Shown: positions 1 through 7,785 of the stretch, in pieces
Layout: the number at the start of each line of letters is the position of its first letter
Numbering within the stretch: position 1 is the stretch's first letter
Assembly (NCBI RefSeq): GCF_003205835.1
Contig: NZ_CP029773.1
Coordinates: 1,024,501 to 1,088,500, forward strand
Direction of reading: 5' to 3'
From: Stenotrophomonas maltophilia
GTDB taxonomy: Bacteria > Pseudomonadota > Gammaproteobacteria > Xanthomonadales > Xanthomonadaceae
DNA length: 64,000 nucleotides
Notes under the pieces: model-generated
Databases searched by the model: none
Seen by the model: the letters and a program-made list of their open reading frames with translations, nothing else
What the model was told of the DNA's origin: nothing
Program-made: the position numbers and the translations under genes

Positions 1-171
1 ACGCTGGCACAGGCCTTGCGCGGCCAGTTCGCGCAGGTCACGGCGGATCGAATCTTCGGAGACGGCATAGCGGCGCGCCAGTTCGGCGGCGACCACGCGG
101 CCCTGCTGGCGCAGTTCCTCGAGGATCTGCTGGGTCCGCTGGGCGGGGAGGGGGCTGGGATCGGAGCTCAT
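1..171 (-). CDS. smqnrR: DeoR-family repressor, N-terminal part (SmQnrR-like)
   Basis: Only the first 57 codons are in the window; the gene runs off the left edge. The visible protein is a DeoR-type winged helix-turn-helix: residues 13-57 include the ILEELRQQGRVVAAELA and VSEDSIRRDLRELAAQG segments that mark the family's DNA-binding domain. The missing part should be the sugar-phosphate-sensing domain. It starts at the ATG complementary to 169-171 and is divergent from the pentapeptide-repeat gene at 319. In S. maltophilia the divergent neighbour of Smqnr is SmQnrR, a DeoR-type negative regulator of Smqnr, so the name is inferred from position plus family. Repeats at 182-215 in the shared intergenic region are a likely operator. 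Confidence 0.85.
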   Translation of the reverse strand, partial: MSSDPSPLPAQRTQQILEELRQQGRVVAAELARRYAVSEDSIRRDLRELAAQGLCQR

Positions 172-181
172 GACGCAAGTC

Positions 182-215
182 TGCACATTCGTGCATTAAC
201 GTGCAACAACGTGCA
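182..215. promoter_or_regulatory. Candidate SmQnrR operator: three GTGCA repeats at 10-bp phasing
   Basis: GTGCA occurs at 191-195, 201-205 and 211-215, exactly one helical turn apart, with an inverted TGCAC at 182-186. The array lies just upstream of the DeoR-type start and within the shared region with the qnr gene. Repeated sites on one DNA face fit cooperative repressor binding. The binding itself is inferred. Confidence 0.5.
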
Positions 216-318
216 TTTGGCGGGCGTGGCCACAGACCGGCTGGACTGCCGGTGAACCCGACCGCGCCAGCGTCTATGGATCGCCCTCGCGGCCCGGCAT
301 CATGGCGGGGCCCCTGGC

Positions 319-978
319 ATGGAATCCACGATGTCCCCCACCGTTCACCGCAAGCTGCGCATCGGCGCAGACCAGTACACCGGCCAGAAGGTGGTCGACC
401 AGCAGTTCCACGAATGCGATTTCTCCGGCGCGGACCTGATCGCCACCGAGTTCATCAACTGCAGCTTCTACGACGCTGAAAACCGCGCCGGTTGCCGCTT
501 CAACGGCGCCACATTGAAGGAAGCCAGCTTCCGTAGTTGCGACATCAGCATGTGCCACTTCAGTTTCATCAAGGCGCTGGGCCTGGAGATCAGCGAGTGC
601 CGTGCGCAGGGCGCGGACTTCAGCAACGCCAGCTTCATGAATCAGATCACCACGCGCAGCTGGTTCTGCAGTGCCTTCATCAAGAAGTCGAACCTGCGCT
701 ACGCGAACTTCTCGCGGGTCACGCTGGAGAAGTGCGAGCTGTGGGAGAACCGCTGGGATGGCGCGAATGTGAGCGGTGCCAGTTTCGCCGGCTCGGATCT
801 GTCCGGTGGCCAGTTCGAGGGGATCGACTGGAACAGCGCCAACTTCACCGACTGCAACCTGACCAACTCCGAGCTGGGCGAGCTGGACCTGCGCAGCACC
901 AACCTGCGTGGCGCCACGCTGGACGTGCAGCAGGTGGCGCTGTTGATGCAGCGCATCGGCATCACGGTGGTGCCGTAG
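319..978 (+). CDS. Smqnr: Quinolone-resistance pentapeptide repeat protein SmQnr
   Basis: The protein is 219 residues, the length of chromosomal SmQnr proteins of S. maltophilia. Nearly the whole chain is built of A(D/N)LXX-like pentapeptides (CDFSGADL, FNGATLKEASF, ANFTDCNLTNSEL, TNLRGATL) that fold into a right-handed quadrilateral beta helix. The family mimics DNA, binds DNA gyrase and topoisomerase IV, and lowers quinolone susceptibility. Two extra Met codons lie near the start; I use the first at 319, which matches the family length, while 331 is an alternative. The divergent DeoR-type gene is the expected repressor. Nothing around it suggests recent mobility, consistent with an intrinsic gene. 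Confidence 0.93.
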   Translation: MESTMSPTVHRKLRIGADQYTGQKVVDQQFHECDFSGADLIATEFINCSFYDAENRAGCRFNGATLKEASFRSCDISMCHFSFIKALGLEISECRAQGADFSNASFMNQITTRSWFCSAFIKKSNLRYANFSRVTLEKCELWENRWDGANVSGASFAGSDLSGGQFEGIDWNSANFTDCNLTNSELGELDLRSTNLRGATLDVQQVALLMQRIGITVVP

Positions 979-981
979 GCA

Positions 982-1656
982 TCAACCGGCGTACGCCACC
1001 CAGCCCTTGAAGCTGAAGCCGGCATAGAACAGCTCCACACCATCGAAGCCGGCCTCCTGCAGCAGTGCGACCTCCTGCTCGGGTGCCAGCAGCGGCAACC
1101 TCTCGGCAATGGCGTTGATCGCGCGCTGCGCATCGGCGTGGGCAACCCCCGAGGCTTCGGCGAACGCCGCGTAGCGCTGCAACCAGCGCAGCTTGCCGGC
1201 CGGGTCCTGTGGCACGCTGTGGTGCGCCACCACCAGCGGCGCGCCGGGTTGCAGGCGCCGGTGCAGTCCGCGCAGCGTGTGCAGGCGCTGCCCGGCATCG
1301 AGGAAGTGCAGGGTCAGCAGGCAGCTGGCGCCGTCGAAGCGCGCATCGGGTGCATCGTCGATATAGCCTTCCAGCAACTGCACGCGCGACATCAGCGGAC
1401 CCAGTGTCTGCTCGGCCAGGGCCAGCATCGGCGCAGCCGGGTCCACGCCCAGCAACTGCCAGCCCGGCTGCGCCTCGGCGAAGGCCTTCAGCTCCAGCCC
1501 ACCACCGGCACCCAGCACCAGCACGCGGCCCTGCGCGGGAACACGTTCGGCCAGCAGCAGCCGGCTCATCTGCTGCAGGGCGAGGAAACCCGGCACCTGG
1601 CGCAGCGGCGCTTCGGCATAGCGGGCCACGGCCTGCGGATCGGAGAACGTGGACAT
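982..1656 (-). CDS. Class I SAM-dependent methyltransferase
   Basis: This 224-residue protein has the Rossmann-fold methyltransferase motif I VLVLGAGGGLELKAF at about residues 58-72, followed by an acidic loop GVDPAAPMLALAE that should bind the SAM ribose, and a late motif ASCLLTLHFLD. The substrate cannot be read from sequence; the layout resembles small-molecule methyltransferases of the ubiE/BioC type. I start at the ATG at 1654-1656 (MSTFSDPQ) because an AGGAA ribosome-binding site lies upstream; a longer reading to 1704 has no family-like N terminus. It ends 3 bp from the qnr stop, so the two genes are convergent with almost no spacer. Confidence 0.8.
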   Translation of the reverse strand: MSTFSDPQAVARYAEAPLRQVPGFLALQQMSRLLLAERVPAQGRVLVLGAGGGLELKAFAEAQPGWQLLGVDPAAPMLALAEQTLGPLMSRVQLLEGYIDDAPDARFDGASCLLTLHFLDAGQRLHTLRGLHRRLQPGAPLVVAHHSVPQDPAGKLRWLQRYAAFAEASGVAHADAQRAINAIAERLPLLAPEQEVALLQEAGFDGVELFYAGFSFKGWVAYAG

Positions 1657-1743
1657 GCGCGGATTCCTGCGGCGGGCGACATACCACTGTAGCGCGGCGC
1701 GCAAGAGGCATTGCGCGCCGCTGCCTCACGGGCAGGACAGGGC

Positions 1744-2442
1744 TCAGTCCGCTGCGGCCTCAAGCACGTCTTCCAGCCGCACTTCGCCGAGGAATCCACC
1801 GCTGCTGGTTGCCGGCTGCTGCGCTTCGATGGCGTGGGCGAACTGCACGCCGGCGTCGTCCTGCAGGCGCTCGAACAACTGCTGCACCCTTGGGAACCCG
1901 CGACGATCGACCACCTGGTGATAGTCGTTCCAGCGCGCGATGCCTGCGAAGTAGGCATCGGCAAAGCTGCGCTGTTCGCCCAGCAGCCACGGGCCCGTGC
2001 CGATCATCTGCTCCAGCGCCTGATGGGCGTGGCGCACCTTGGTCGTGCCATAGGCACGCAGCGCCTCGCCTTCATCGCCTTCCGCATGCTCCAGTGCGTG
2101 CCAGAGCGGCGCGTAGGCACCGAAGAAACTGGTGTTGAGATAGGCCAGCCGATGGTTGAGGCGATCGAAGCCGGAGGTGCCCTGTGTGAAGCCCAGCCCC
2201 TGTGCGATGCCCTTCGCGGCCAGGTGGTTGAGGATGGCCAGGCTTTCGCTGAGCAGCTCGCCCTGTGTGGTTCGCAGGGTCGGGGTTTCGCCCAGTGGAT
2301 TGAGGCGGCGGTAGTCTTCGCCCTGCACCTGGCCGGGCATGTCGATGCGGCACAGGTGATACGGCTGGCGCAGCCACTCCAGCGCAACGATGGAGCCGAA
2401 CGAGCAGCCCGAGGGCACGCCGTAGAAGAGGGTCGGGGGCAT
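1744..2442 (-). CDS. Glutathione S-transferase family protein
   Basis: The 232-residue product has an N-terminal thioredoxin-like domain: cis-proline segment GETPTL at about residues 51-56 and the glutathione gamma-glutamyl binding ESLAI at about 66-70. An all-helical C-terminal domain follows, including PWLLGEQRSFADAYFAG with the conserved N-capping Asp. It would conjugate or reduce electrophiles with glutathione in the cytoplasm. The start at 2440-2442 (MPPTLFYG) places the first beta strand at the N terminus as expected. It is divergent from a LysR regulator at 2558, and a 16-bp perfect palindrome lies between them, so this gene is the regulator's probable target. Confidence 0.85.
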   Translation of the reverse strand: MPPTLFYGVPSGCSFGSIVALEWLRQPYHLCRIDMPGQVQGEDYRRLNPLGETPTLRTTQGELLSESLAILNHLAAKGIAQGLGFTQGTSGFDRLNHRLAYLNTSFFGAYAPLWHALEHAEGDEGEALRAYGTTKVRHAHQALEQMIGTGPWLLGEQRSFADAYFAGIARWNDYHQVVDRRGFPRVQQLFERLQDDAGVQFAHAIEAQQPATSSGGFLGEVRLEDVLEAAAD

Positions 2443-2534
2443 GGCAGGTTTCCGGTTCGAGCCGCGACGCGGCGGGTGAGGAAAGCGTGCTCGCGTGGAC
2501 ATTGCCCCGGAAGCCGTCAGAATGGCATCCTGAA

Positions 2535-2550
2535 GTCCACATATGTGGAC
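2535..2550. promoter_or_regulatory. 16-bp perfect palindrome, candidate LysR operator
   Basis: GTCCACATATGTGGAC reads identically on both strands and lies between the divergent GST and LysR genes. A half-site GTGGAC recurs near 2495. LysR-type regulators bind dyads in such divergent regions; binding here is inferred. The palindrome contains the ATG at 2543, one reason to prefer the LysR start at 2558. Confidence 0.55.
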
Positions 2551-2557
2551 GTTGCGC

Positions 2558-3502
2558 ATGCTCAACCTCAACGATCTGGCCCTGTTCGTGACTGCGGTGG
2601 AGCAGGGCGGTTTCGCCGCAGGCGGGCGCCATCTGGGCCTGCCGCGCTCGACCCTGAGCAAGCGCGTGGCGCTGCTGGAAGAACAGCTCCAGGTGCGGCT
2701 GCTGCAACGCAGTTCGCGCCGCTTCGCATTGACCGAGGTCGGTCAGGAGTTCTTCGAGCGCGCACGCGCAGCGTTGTCCGAGGTCGAGGCCGCCGAGGCC
2801 ATCGTCCGCGACCGCCAGGCCGAACCCAGCGGCACCGTACGCATCAGCGCTTCGATTCCGGTGGTACAGGGCGAGCTCGCCGCGTGCCTGCCTGCACTGG
2901 CCCGCCGCTATCCACGGCTGCGCATCGAAGTTGAAGTAAGTGATCGCTTCATCGATCTGGCTCAGGAGGGCATCGACATCGCCCTGCGCAGCCACTTCGG
3001 TCCGCTGCCGGATTCCGGGTTGGTGCAGCGCTCGCTGGGTAGCGAGCGCATCGTGCTGGTGGCGTCCCCTGGCTATCTGGCAGCCGCGCCGGCAGTGGAT
3101 ACGCCCGAGCAGCTACGTGCGCATGCCGGCCTGCTGACCGCGCGCCATGCAACGCGCTGGACGCTGCACGGCCCCGACGCCCGCACCGTGCAGGTGGAGC
3201 CGCAGGTGGCGCTGGTCGGCAATGAATCGCAGCTGCTGATCGCGGCGGCCGAAGCGGGTCTTGGCATCACCGTGTTGCCACACAGCCTGTGTGCCGCAGC
3301 CCTTGCCGCCGGCCGCCTGCAGCAGGTGCTGCCGGCGTGGCATGCCGGCGAAGTGACCACCAGCGTGCTGCTGCCGCATCGTCGCGGCCAGTTGCCTGGC
3401 GTGCGCGTGGTGGTGGATGCGCTGGTCGCGCATTACCAGCTCAACGCAGCGCGCGCGCCAGTACCTGCCAGATCCTCGGGTCCTGGCACTGCGAAACGTT
3501 GA
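2558..3502 (+). CDS. LysR-family transcriptional regulator (GST-linked)
   Basis: The 314-residue protein has the LysR winged helix at residues 1-60 (LNDLALFVTAVEQGGF, then PRSTLSKRVALLEEQL) and the periplasmic-binding-like effector domain from about residue 90. I choose the ATG at 2558 because LysR proteins normally begin a few residues before this helix and the earlier ATG at 2543 sits in an operator-like palindrome. The gene is divergent from the GST gene, the usual LysR-target arrangement. The effector is unknown. Its last 62 bases overlap tail-to-tail the 3' end of the MocR gene on the other strand. Confidence 0.85.
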   Translation: MLNLNDLALFVTAVEQGGFAAGGRHLGLPRSTLSKRVALLEEQLQVRLLQRSSRRFALTEVGQEFFERARAALSEVEAAEAIVRDRQAEPSGTVRISASIPVVQGELAACLPALARRYPRLRIEVEVSDRFIDLAQEGIDIALRSHFGPLPDSGLVQRSLGSERIVLVASPGYLAAAPAVDTPEQLRAHAGLLTARHATRWTLHGPDARTVQVEPQVALVGNESQLLIAAAEAGLGITVLPHSLCAAALAAGRLQQVLPAWHAGEVTTSVLLPHRRGQLPGVRVVVDALVAHYQLNAARAPVPARSSGPGTAKR

Positions 3503-4820
3503 AACGTACGTAGTCGGCCGCGCGCTGCGATTGGCTGAACGCGTTGCCCGGCGCCAGCACGATGCCCTCGCGCAGGCATTGCCGCGCCAGTGCAGCGGCA
3601 TCGCGGCCATCGGGTAGCTGGCACCACAGGAACAGCCCGGCTTCCGGCTGCAGCCACGGCGTGATGCCCAGCGTCTGCAGCTTGCGCAGCGTGTGCCGGC
3701 GCGCATCGGCCAGGCGCGAACGTACCGACTGCATGTGGCGGCGGTAGCCACTGTCGGTCAGCGCGATGTGCATCAACTGCATCGCCAGATGGCCGCCGCC
3801 GAAACTGGTGGCCAGCTTCAGATCGGTCAGCGCCTCGATCCACTCAGGGCGAGCGGCCACGTAGCCACAGCGCGAAGCCGCCGACAGCGTCTTGGAGAAA
3901 CTGCCGACGTGGATCACCCGCGACAGCCCATCAAGCGCGGCCAGCCGCGGCGCTGGCTGCAGTTCGAAGTCGGCGAAGATGTCGTCCTCGACGATGATCA
4001 GTTCGCTGCGTTCGGCCAGGCCCAGCAGGCGGTGTGCGGTGCTCGCGGAAAGCACCGCGCCGGTCGGGTTGTGCAGGCCGGAGTTGGTGATGTACAGCCG
4101 TGGCGAATGCGCTTGCAGGGCCTGGGCGAAGGCGTCCAGGTCGGGACCGGTGTGTGTGTACGGCACGCCCACTGCCTGCACCTGGTGTGCCTTCAGCAAC
4201 GCGTGGTAGTTGAAGTAACTGGGGTCGTCCACCAGCACGCAGTCGCCGGGTTTGAGCAGGAAGCGGCAGATCAGGTCGACCGCGTGCGTCCCGGATTCGG
4301 TCAGCAGGATCTGCTCCATCGGCGCATCGATGCCCAGCGCGGCAGCGCGTCGCTGCAGCAGCTGGCGTAGCGGCGGCAGGCCCAGCGGGCCGGCATAGTC
4401 GACCAGATGCGCGGCGTCGACGCGTGCCAGCCGACGCAGGCCCCGGCGCATGCCGTCCTGGTACAGCCAGTCGCTGGGCATCCAGCCGCAGCCCGGCTTG
4501 AGATGGCCGGCCGGTGTTTCCAGCGATTGCCGCGACACCCACAGCGGGTCCACGGCGCGATCCAGCCGGGGTTCCATTTCAGCCAGCGCGAGCGGTGCGA
4601 CCGGCCCGCTGACGTAGAAGCCCGAGCCCGCGCGCGCGCTGATCACACCCTCGGCGGCCAGGCGCTCGTAGGCCTCGACCACGGTGGAGACCGATACCCC
4701 CATTGCCGCCGCCTGCGCCCGTACCGAAGGCAGGCGCGAGCCGGGGCCATCGACCCGCGCGTTGATGCGGGTGCGTACCGCCTGGATGACGGATTCGATG
4801 CGGGTCAGGGGGCGTGGCAT
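3441..4820 (-). CDS. MocR/PdxR-type regulator: GntR HTH fused to PLP aminotransferase domain
   Basis: The 459-residue protein joins a GntR winged helix (residues about 5-72, LPSVRAQAAAMGVSVSTVVE and GSGFYVSG) to a fold-type I aminotransferase domain (about 100-459). The PLP-binding lysine is visible in HVGSFSKTLSAASRCGYV, with NPTG at the expected cofactor site. MocR proteins use PLP as effector and mostly act as regulators of neighbouring, often divergent, genes. Here the divergent neighbour is an EamA-type transporter, now frameshifted. The spacer contains an inverted repeat (4845-4870) that fits MocR operators. Confidence 0.88.
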   Translation of the reverse strand: MPRPLTRIESVIQAVRTRINARVDGPGSRLPSVRAQAAAMGVSVSTVVEAYERLAAEGVISARAGSGFYVSGPVAPLALAEMEPRLDRAVDPLWVSRQSLETPAGHLKPGCGWMPSDWLYQDGMRRGLRRLARVDAAHLVDYAGPLGLPPLRQLLQRRAAALGIDAPMEQILLTESGTHAVDLICRFLLKPGDCVLVDDPSYFNYHALLKAHQVQAVGVPYTHTGPDLDAFAQALQAHSPRLYITNSGLHNPTGAVLSASTAHRLLGLAERSELIIVEDDIFADFELQPAPRLAALDGLSRVIHVGSFSKTLSAASRCGYVAARPEWIEALTDLKLATSFGGGHLAMQLMHIALTDSGYRRHMQSVRSRLADARRHTLRKLQTLGITPWLQPEAGLFLWCQLPDGRDAAALARQCLREGIVLAPGNAFSQSQRAADYVRFNVSQCQDPRIWQVLARALR

Positions 4821-4844
4821 GGCGGACTGTATTGGAAGTGTGGG

Positions 4845-4870
4845 CAGTACAGTTACTTGGGACTGTACTG
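4845..4870. promoter_or_regulatory. Inverted repeat, candidate MocR-regulator operator
   Basis: CAGTACAGT at 4845-4853 faces its exact complement ACTGTACTG at 4862-4870, separated by 8 bp. A related ACTGTATTGGA copy lies at 4826-4836. All are in the spacer between the MocR gene and the divergent transporter, so autoregulation and control of the transporter are plausible. Confidence 0.55.
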
Positions 4871-4950
4871 GATTGTAGCTGGGGTGACGGGGGCACAGGT
4901 GCTCTCATGGAAATCCCGCCGGGACCGCCCGGCATTGCAGGAGTACAGGC

Positions 4951-5815
4951 GTGGAACGGTCGGCGAGTGGTTGGATCAATGGCTTCATCGGTGTGGTGAT
5001 TTTCGCGGGCTCGTTGCCGGCCACCCGCCTGCGTGTGTGGACTGATGCGGGCTGCGGCAGCGCACGGCGCGAGCGCATCAGCTCGTCGCTCGCGCTGGGG
5101 CCCTGGGGCTGCCTGTCTGGTGCCGCAGCGCGTGGCGCGCGCTGAGACGCCTGCAGCCGGTGCGGTCAGCCTCGGCGTGGTGGTCGGCTTTCCACTGCTG
5201 ACCGCGCTCGCCCTGCGCCACGCCTCATCCGCACACACCATCGTGTTTGTCGGCCTGCTGCCACTGAGCACCGCGATATTCGGCGTGCTGCGCGGCGGCG
5301 AGCGGCCGCGTCCTGCCTTCTGGCTGTTCTCGTTGCTGGGCAGTGCCTGCGTGGTCGGCTATGCGGTGCGCAACGGCATCGAGGCCTCGCTGCAGGCCGA
5401 CCTGCTGATGCTGGCGGCGATCGTGGCGTGCGGGCTGGGCTATGCCGAGGGCGGTCGGCTCGCCCGTCATCTTGGCGGTTGGCAGGTGATCAGCTGGGCG
5501 CTGCTGCTGGCGTTGCCGGTGATGCTGCCGCTGACAGTGCTGATGCGCCCGGCCTCGTTCGCCGCCGTCGGTGCGTCGGCGTGGTGGGCACTGGGCTACG
5601 TGGCAGTGTTCAGCATGCTGGTCGGCTTCCTGTTCTGGTACCGCGGCCTGGCGCAGGGCGGCATCGCCGCTGTTGGCCAACTGCAGTTGCTGCAGCCGTT
5701 CTTCGGCCTGGCCCTGGCCGCGCTGCTGCTGCACGAATCGGTCAGCCTCAGTATGGTGCTGGTGACCGTGGTCGCGGTGATCTGCGTCGCCGGCGCACGC
5801 CGCTTCAGCCGCTGA
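4951..5815 (+). pseudogene. EamA/DMT-family transporter, apparently frameshifted
   Basis: The N-terminal EamA start is readable from a GTG at 4951 (preceded by GCAGGAG) as ERSASGWINGFIGVVIFAG, then SLPATRL. The C-terminal two thirds continues in a different frame from about 5150 as GVVVGFPLLTALALRH through to GARRFSR at 5815. Between about 5040 and 5150 family-like pieces appear in successive frames (RISSSLALG, then LPVWCRSAW, then the main frame), so at least two small indels are needed. EamA proteins export metabolites through ten membrane helices, and this one would lack a contiguous helix 2 region. It may be a decaying gene or an assembly error. An ATG at 5033 opens the downstream frame without the first helix. 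Confidence 0.65.
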
Positions 5816-5816
5816 A

Positions 5817-5897
5817 CGAAAAAGGGGACGGAGGGGATTAAGTCGTAACTGGCCACACTGTGCCTGAAACGACTTAATCCCCTCCGTCCCCTTTTCG
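5817..5897. repeat. Long inverted repeat (AAAAGGGGACGG family), copy 1
   Basis: A left arm starting near 5817 with AAAAGGGGACGG and ending in GGGGATTAAGTCGT is repeated as its complement ending at 5897. The arms are about 29 bp and the loop 22 bp. It lies between the transporter and the next plus-strand gene and could fold into a strong hairpin. The same arms recur at 22657-22723 with an unrelated loop, which marks a dispersed palindromic repeat family rather than a chance terminator. Confidence 0.85.
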
Positions 5898-5973
5898 GCG
5901 ATAGCGTGGGCGTATCGTGGTGGGCGGCGAACGGTATTGGCCGCCGTCGCGGCGCGTGGCGGAAGCTGTGCGC

Positions 5974-6855
5974 ATGAAGCCGATCTCGCGTATTTCCTTC
6001 GAAGGCCAGGTGGGCCTGGTGACCGGTGCTGCCGGTGGTCTGGGCCTGGCCTACAGCCGCTTGCTGGCCGAGCGTGGTGCGCACGTGCTGATGCATGACA
6101 TCGGTGCTGGCACCGACGGCCGTGGTGCCGATCCGCTGCGCATTCTGCGCAGCGTCGAGGCATTGCAGATGCAGGGCCTGTCAGTGCAGGCCGCGAGCAG
6201 CCCGATTGACCATCGCGCAGGTTGCCATGCGCTGGTACAGGAGCTGCTGCACCAGCATGGCCGCATCGACTTCCTGATCCATAACGCTGGCTGGGTCGGG
6301 TACCAGGCGCTGGAAGCGATCGAGGACGATGCGCTGGAGCAGATGCTGTGCCTGGCCGCGAAGACGCCCTTGTGGTTGGCACAGGCGGCGTGGCCGGCGA
6401 TGCGCGCGGCGGGCGGAGGGCGCATCGTCATCACCACGTCCGATCGCGCGCTGTATCCGCAGTACGCACAGCGCGGGCTGTCTGCGTACGCGATGGCCAA
6501 ACTGGCTGCGCTCGGTCTGGTCAATGTGCTGGCACTGGAAGGTGCCGAGCATGGCATCGTGGTCAATGCGGTTTCGCCGGTGGCGAAGACGCGGATGTGG
6601 GGCATCGAGGGTGAGCCCGATGAACTTCATCCGGACGCGGTCGCACAGGGCGTGGCCTTCCTGGCGTCCACGCGCTGCCAGGACGGCGGCTGGGTGCTGC
6701 GCGCAAGCAACGGCCAGTTCCACGCGCTGCGCCTGCAGGAGGCCGAGCATGTGGCGTACCCAAGGGATCTGCGCGCGGTCAGTGCCGACAGCATCGAGTC
6801 GGTGGCCCTGCAATGGCCGGCCATCGCCCGCGCGAGCGTGGACGTGCGCGGCTGA
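5974..6855 (+). CDS. Short-chain dehydrogenase/reductase
   Basis: The 293-residue protein has the SDR cofactor motif TGAAGGLG near residue 15, the NAG motif (HNAGWVG), the catalytic Ser in VITTSD and the YxxxK pair in SAYAMAKLAALG. It is therefore a complete classical SDR, probably NAD(P)-dependent. A long C-terminal extension after KTRMW resembles SDRs close to the peroxisomal multifunctional/3-oxoacyl group, but the substrate is unknown. The start at 5974 (MKPISRISFEGQ) has a GGAAG ribosome-binding site nine bases upstream. The LysR gene at 6894 follows 38 bp later on the same strand. Confidence 0.85.
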   Translation: MKPISRISFEGQVGLVTGAAGGLGLAYSRLLAERGAHVLMHDIGAGTDGRGADPLRILRSVEALQMQGLSVQAASSPIDHRAGCHALVQELLHQHGRIDFLIHNAGWVGYQALEAIEDDALEQMLCLAAKTPLWLAQAAWPAMRAAGGGRIVITTSDRALYPQYAQRGLSAYAMAKLAALGLVNVLALEGAEHGIVVNAVSPVAKTRMWGIEGEPDELHPDAVAQGVAFLASTRCQDGGWVLRASNGQFHALRLQEAEHVAYPRDLRAVSADSIESVALQWPAIARASVDVRG

Positions 6856-6893
6856 GGGCGTACCCTAGGCAGGTTTCCACTGCCTGCTTCGAG

Positions 6894-7772
6894 ATGATCG
6901 ACCTGCGCCTGCTTCGCCAGTATGTGGCCGTGGCCGAAGAACTGCATTTCCACCGCGCCGCAGCCCGCCTGCACATGTCGCAGCCACCGCTGACGGCGGC
7001 AATCCGACGGCTGGAAGATGAACTGGGCAGTGAACTGATCGTGCGCGGCAACCGCACCCTGGGCCTGACCGTGGCCGGGCAGACCTTGCTGGTGGAGGCG
7101 CGGGCAACGCTGCAGCAGGCCGAGCAGGCATTGCAGCGCACGCGCGAAGCCGCCGCCGGGCAGTCCGGCAGCCTGCGCGTAGGCTATGTGGGCAGTGCCC
7201 TGTATGGTCGCCTGCCGGGCTTGATCCGCCGTTTCCGCCAGATCTACCCGCACGTTCAGCTGCATCTGCAGGAAGCCACATCACGCCAACAGCAGCTGTG
7301 GCTGCGTGAGCAGCGCATCGACGTCGGCGTGCTGATCCCACCGATTCCCGCCGCTGAGCTGGTGCTGCACGACTTCGATTACGACCGCCTGGCGATTGCG
7401 CTGCCGCGTGCGCATGCGCTGGCCGATGCGGCGGAGGTCAGTGTGGCGATGCTGGTTGACGAGTCGTTCGTGTCGTGGCCGGCGGGTGAGGGCATCGGCT
7501 TCCACGCGCAGGTGCTGGGCCTGTGCACTGCGGCGGGATTCACCCCGCGCGTCGTGCAGGAAGCGCAGGGCATGCATGCGGTGCTGTCGCTGGTGGCGGT
7601 GGATGCCGGCGTGGCGATCGTGCCAGCCAGCATGGCCAGCTTCCGTTCGCAGGAAATCGCTTATCGCCTGCTGGCCGATGAAGCAACGCGCTTCGCGCTG
7701 CAGTTCTGCACGCGCCCGGAAGCTCCGGCGCCGGTGCTGAGCAATTTCCTGGACGTTGCCAGCGCAAGCTGA
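6894..7772 (+). CDS. LysR-family transcriptional regulator
   Basis: The 292-residue protein begins with a textbook LysR helix-turn-helix (IDLRLLRQYVAVAEELHFHRAAA, then MSQPPLTAAIRRLE). This HTH resembles the BenM/CatR/IlvY-like subgroup that often senses aromatic or carbon metabolites. The effector-binding domain starts near residue 90 (SLRVGYVGSALYGRLPG). The start at 6894 directly precedes the first helix. It lies just downstream of an SDR gene on the same strand and is convergent with the next LysR gene. The effector is unknown. Confidence 0.85.
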   Translation: MIDLRLLRQYVAVAEELHFHRAAARLHMSQPPLTAAIRRLEDELGSELIVRGNRTLGLTVAGQTLLVEARATLQQAEQALQRTREAAAGQSGSLRVGYVGSALYGRLPGLIRRFRQIYPHVQLHLQEATSRQQQLWLREQRIDVGVLIPPIPAAELVLHDFDYDRLAIALPRAHALADAAEVSVAMLVDESFVSWPAGEGIGFHAQVLGLCTAAGFTPRVVQEAQGMHAVLSLVAVDAGVAIVPASMASFRSQEIAYRLLADEATRFALQFCTRPEAPAPVLSNFLDVASAS

Positions 7773-7785
7773 TCCCATGTATTCG

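Noticed and set aside
319..978. Smqnr as evidence of an acquired resistance island
   Set aside because: No integrase, insertion sequence or attachment repeats lie nearby, and Smqnr with a DeoR-type repressor is a native chromosomal locus in S. maltophilia.
1209..2138. Long Arg/Ala/Pro-rich frames on the opposite strand of GC-rich genes
   Set aside because: They mirror real genes in other frames, have biased composition without domains, and lack ribosome-binding sites.
5033..5145. ATG-started reading of the EamA gene from 5033 as a normal start
   Set aside because: It would lack the first membrane helix, which is present in another frame directly upstream with its own GTG and ribosome-binding site, so a frameshift explains the region better.
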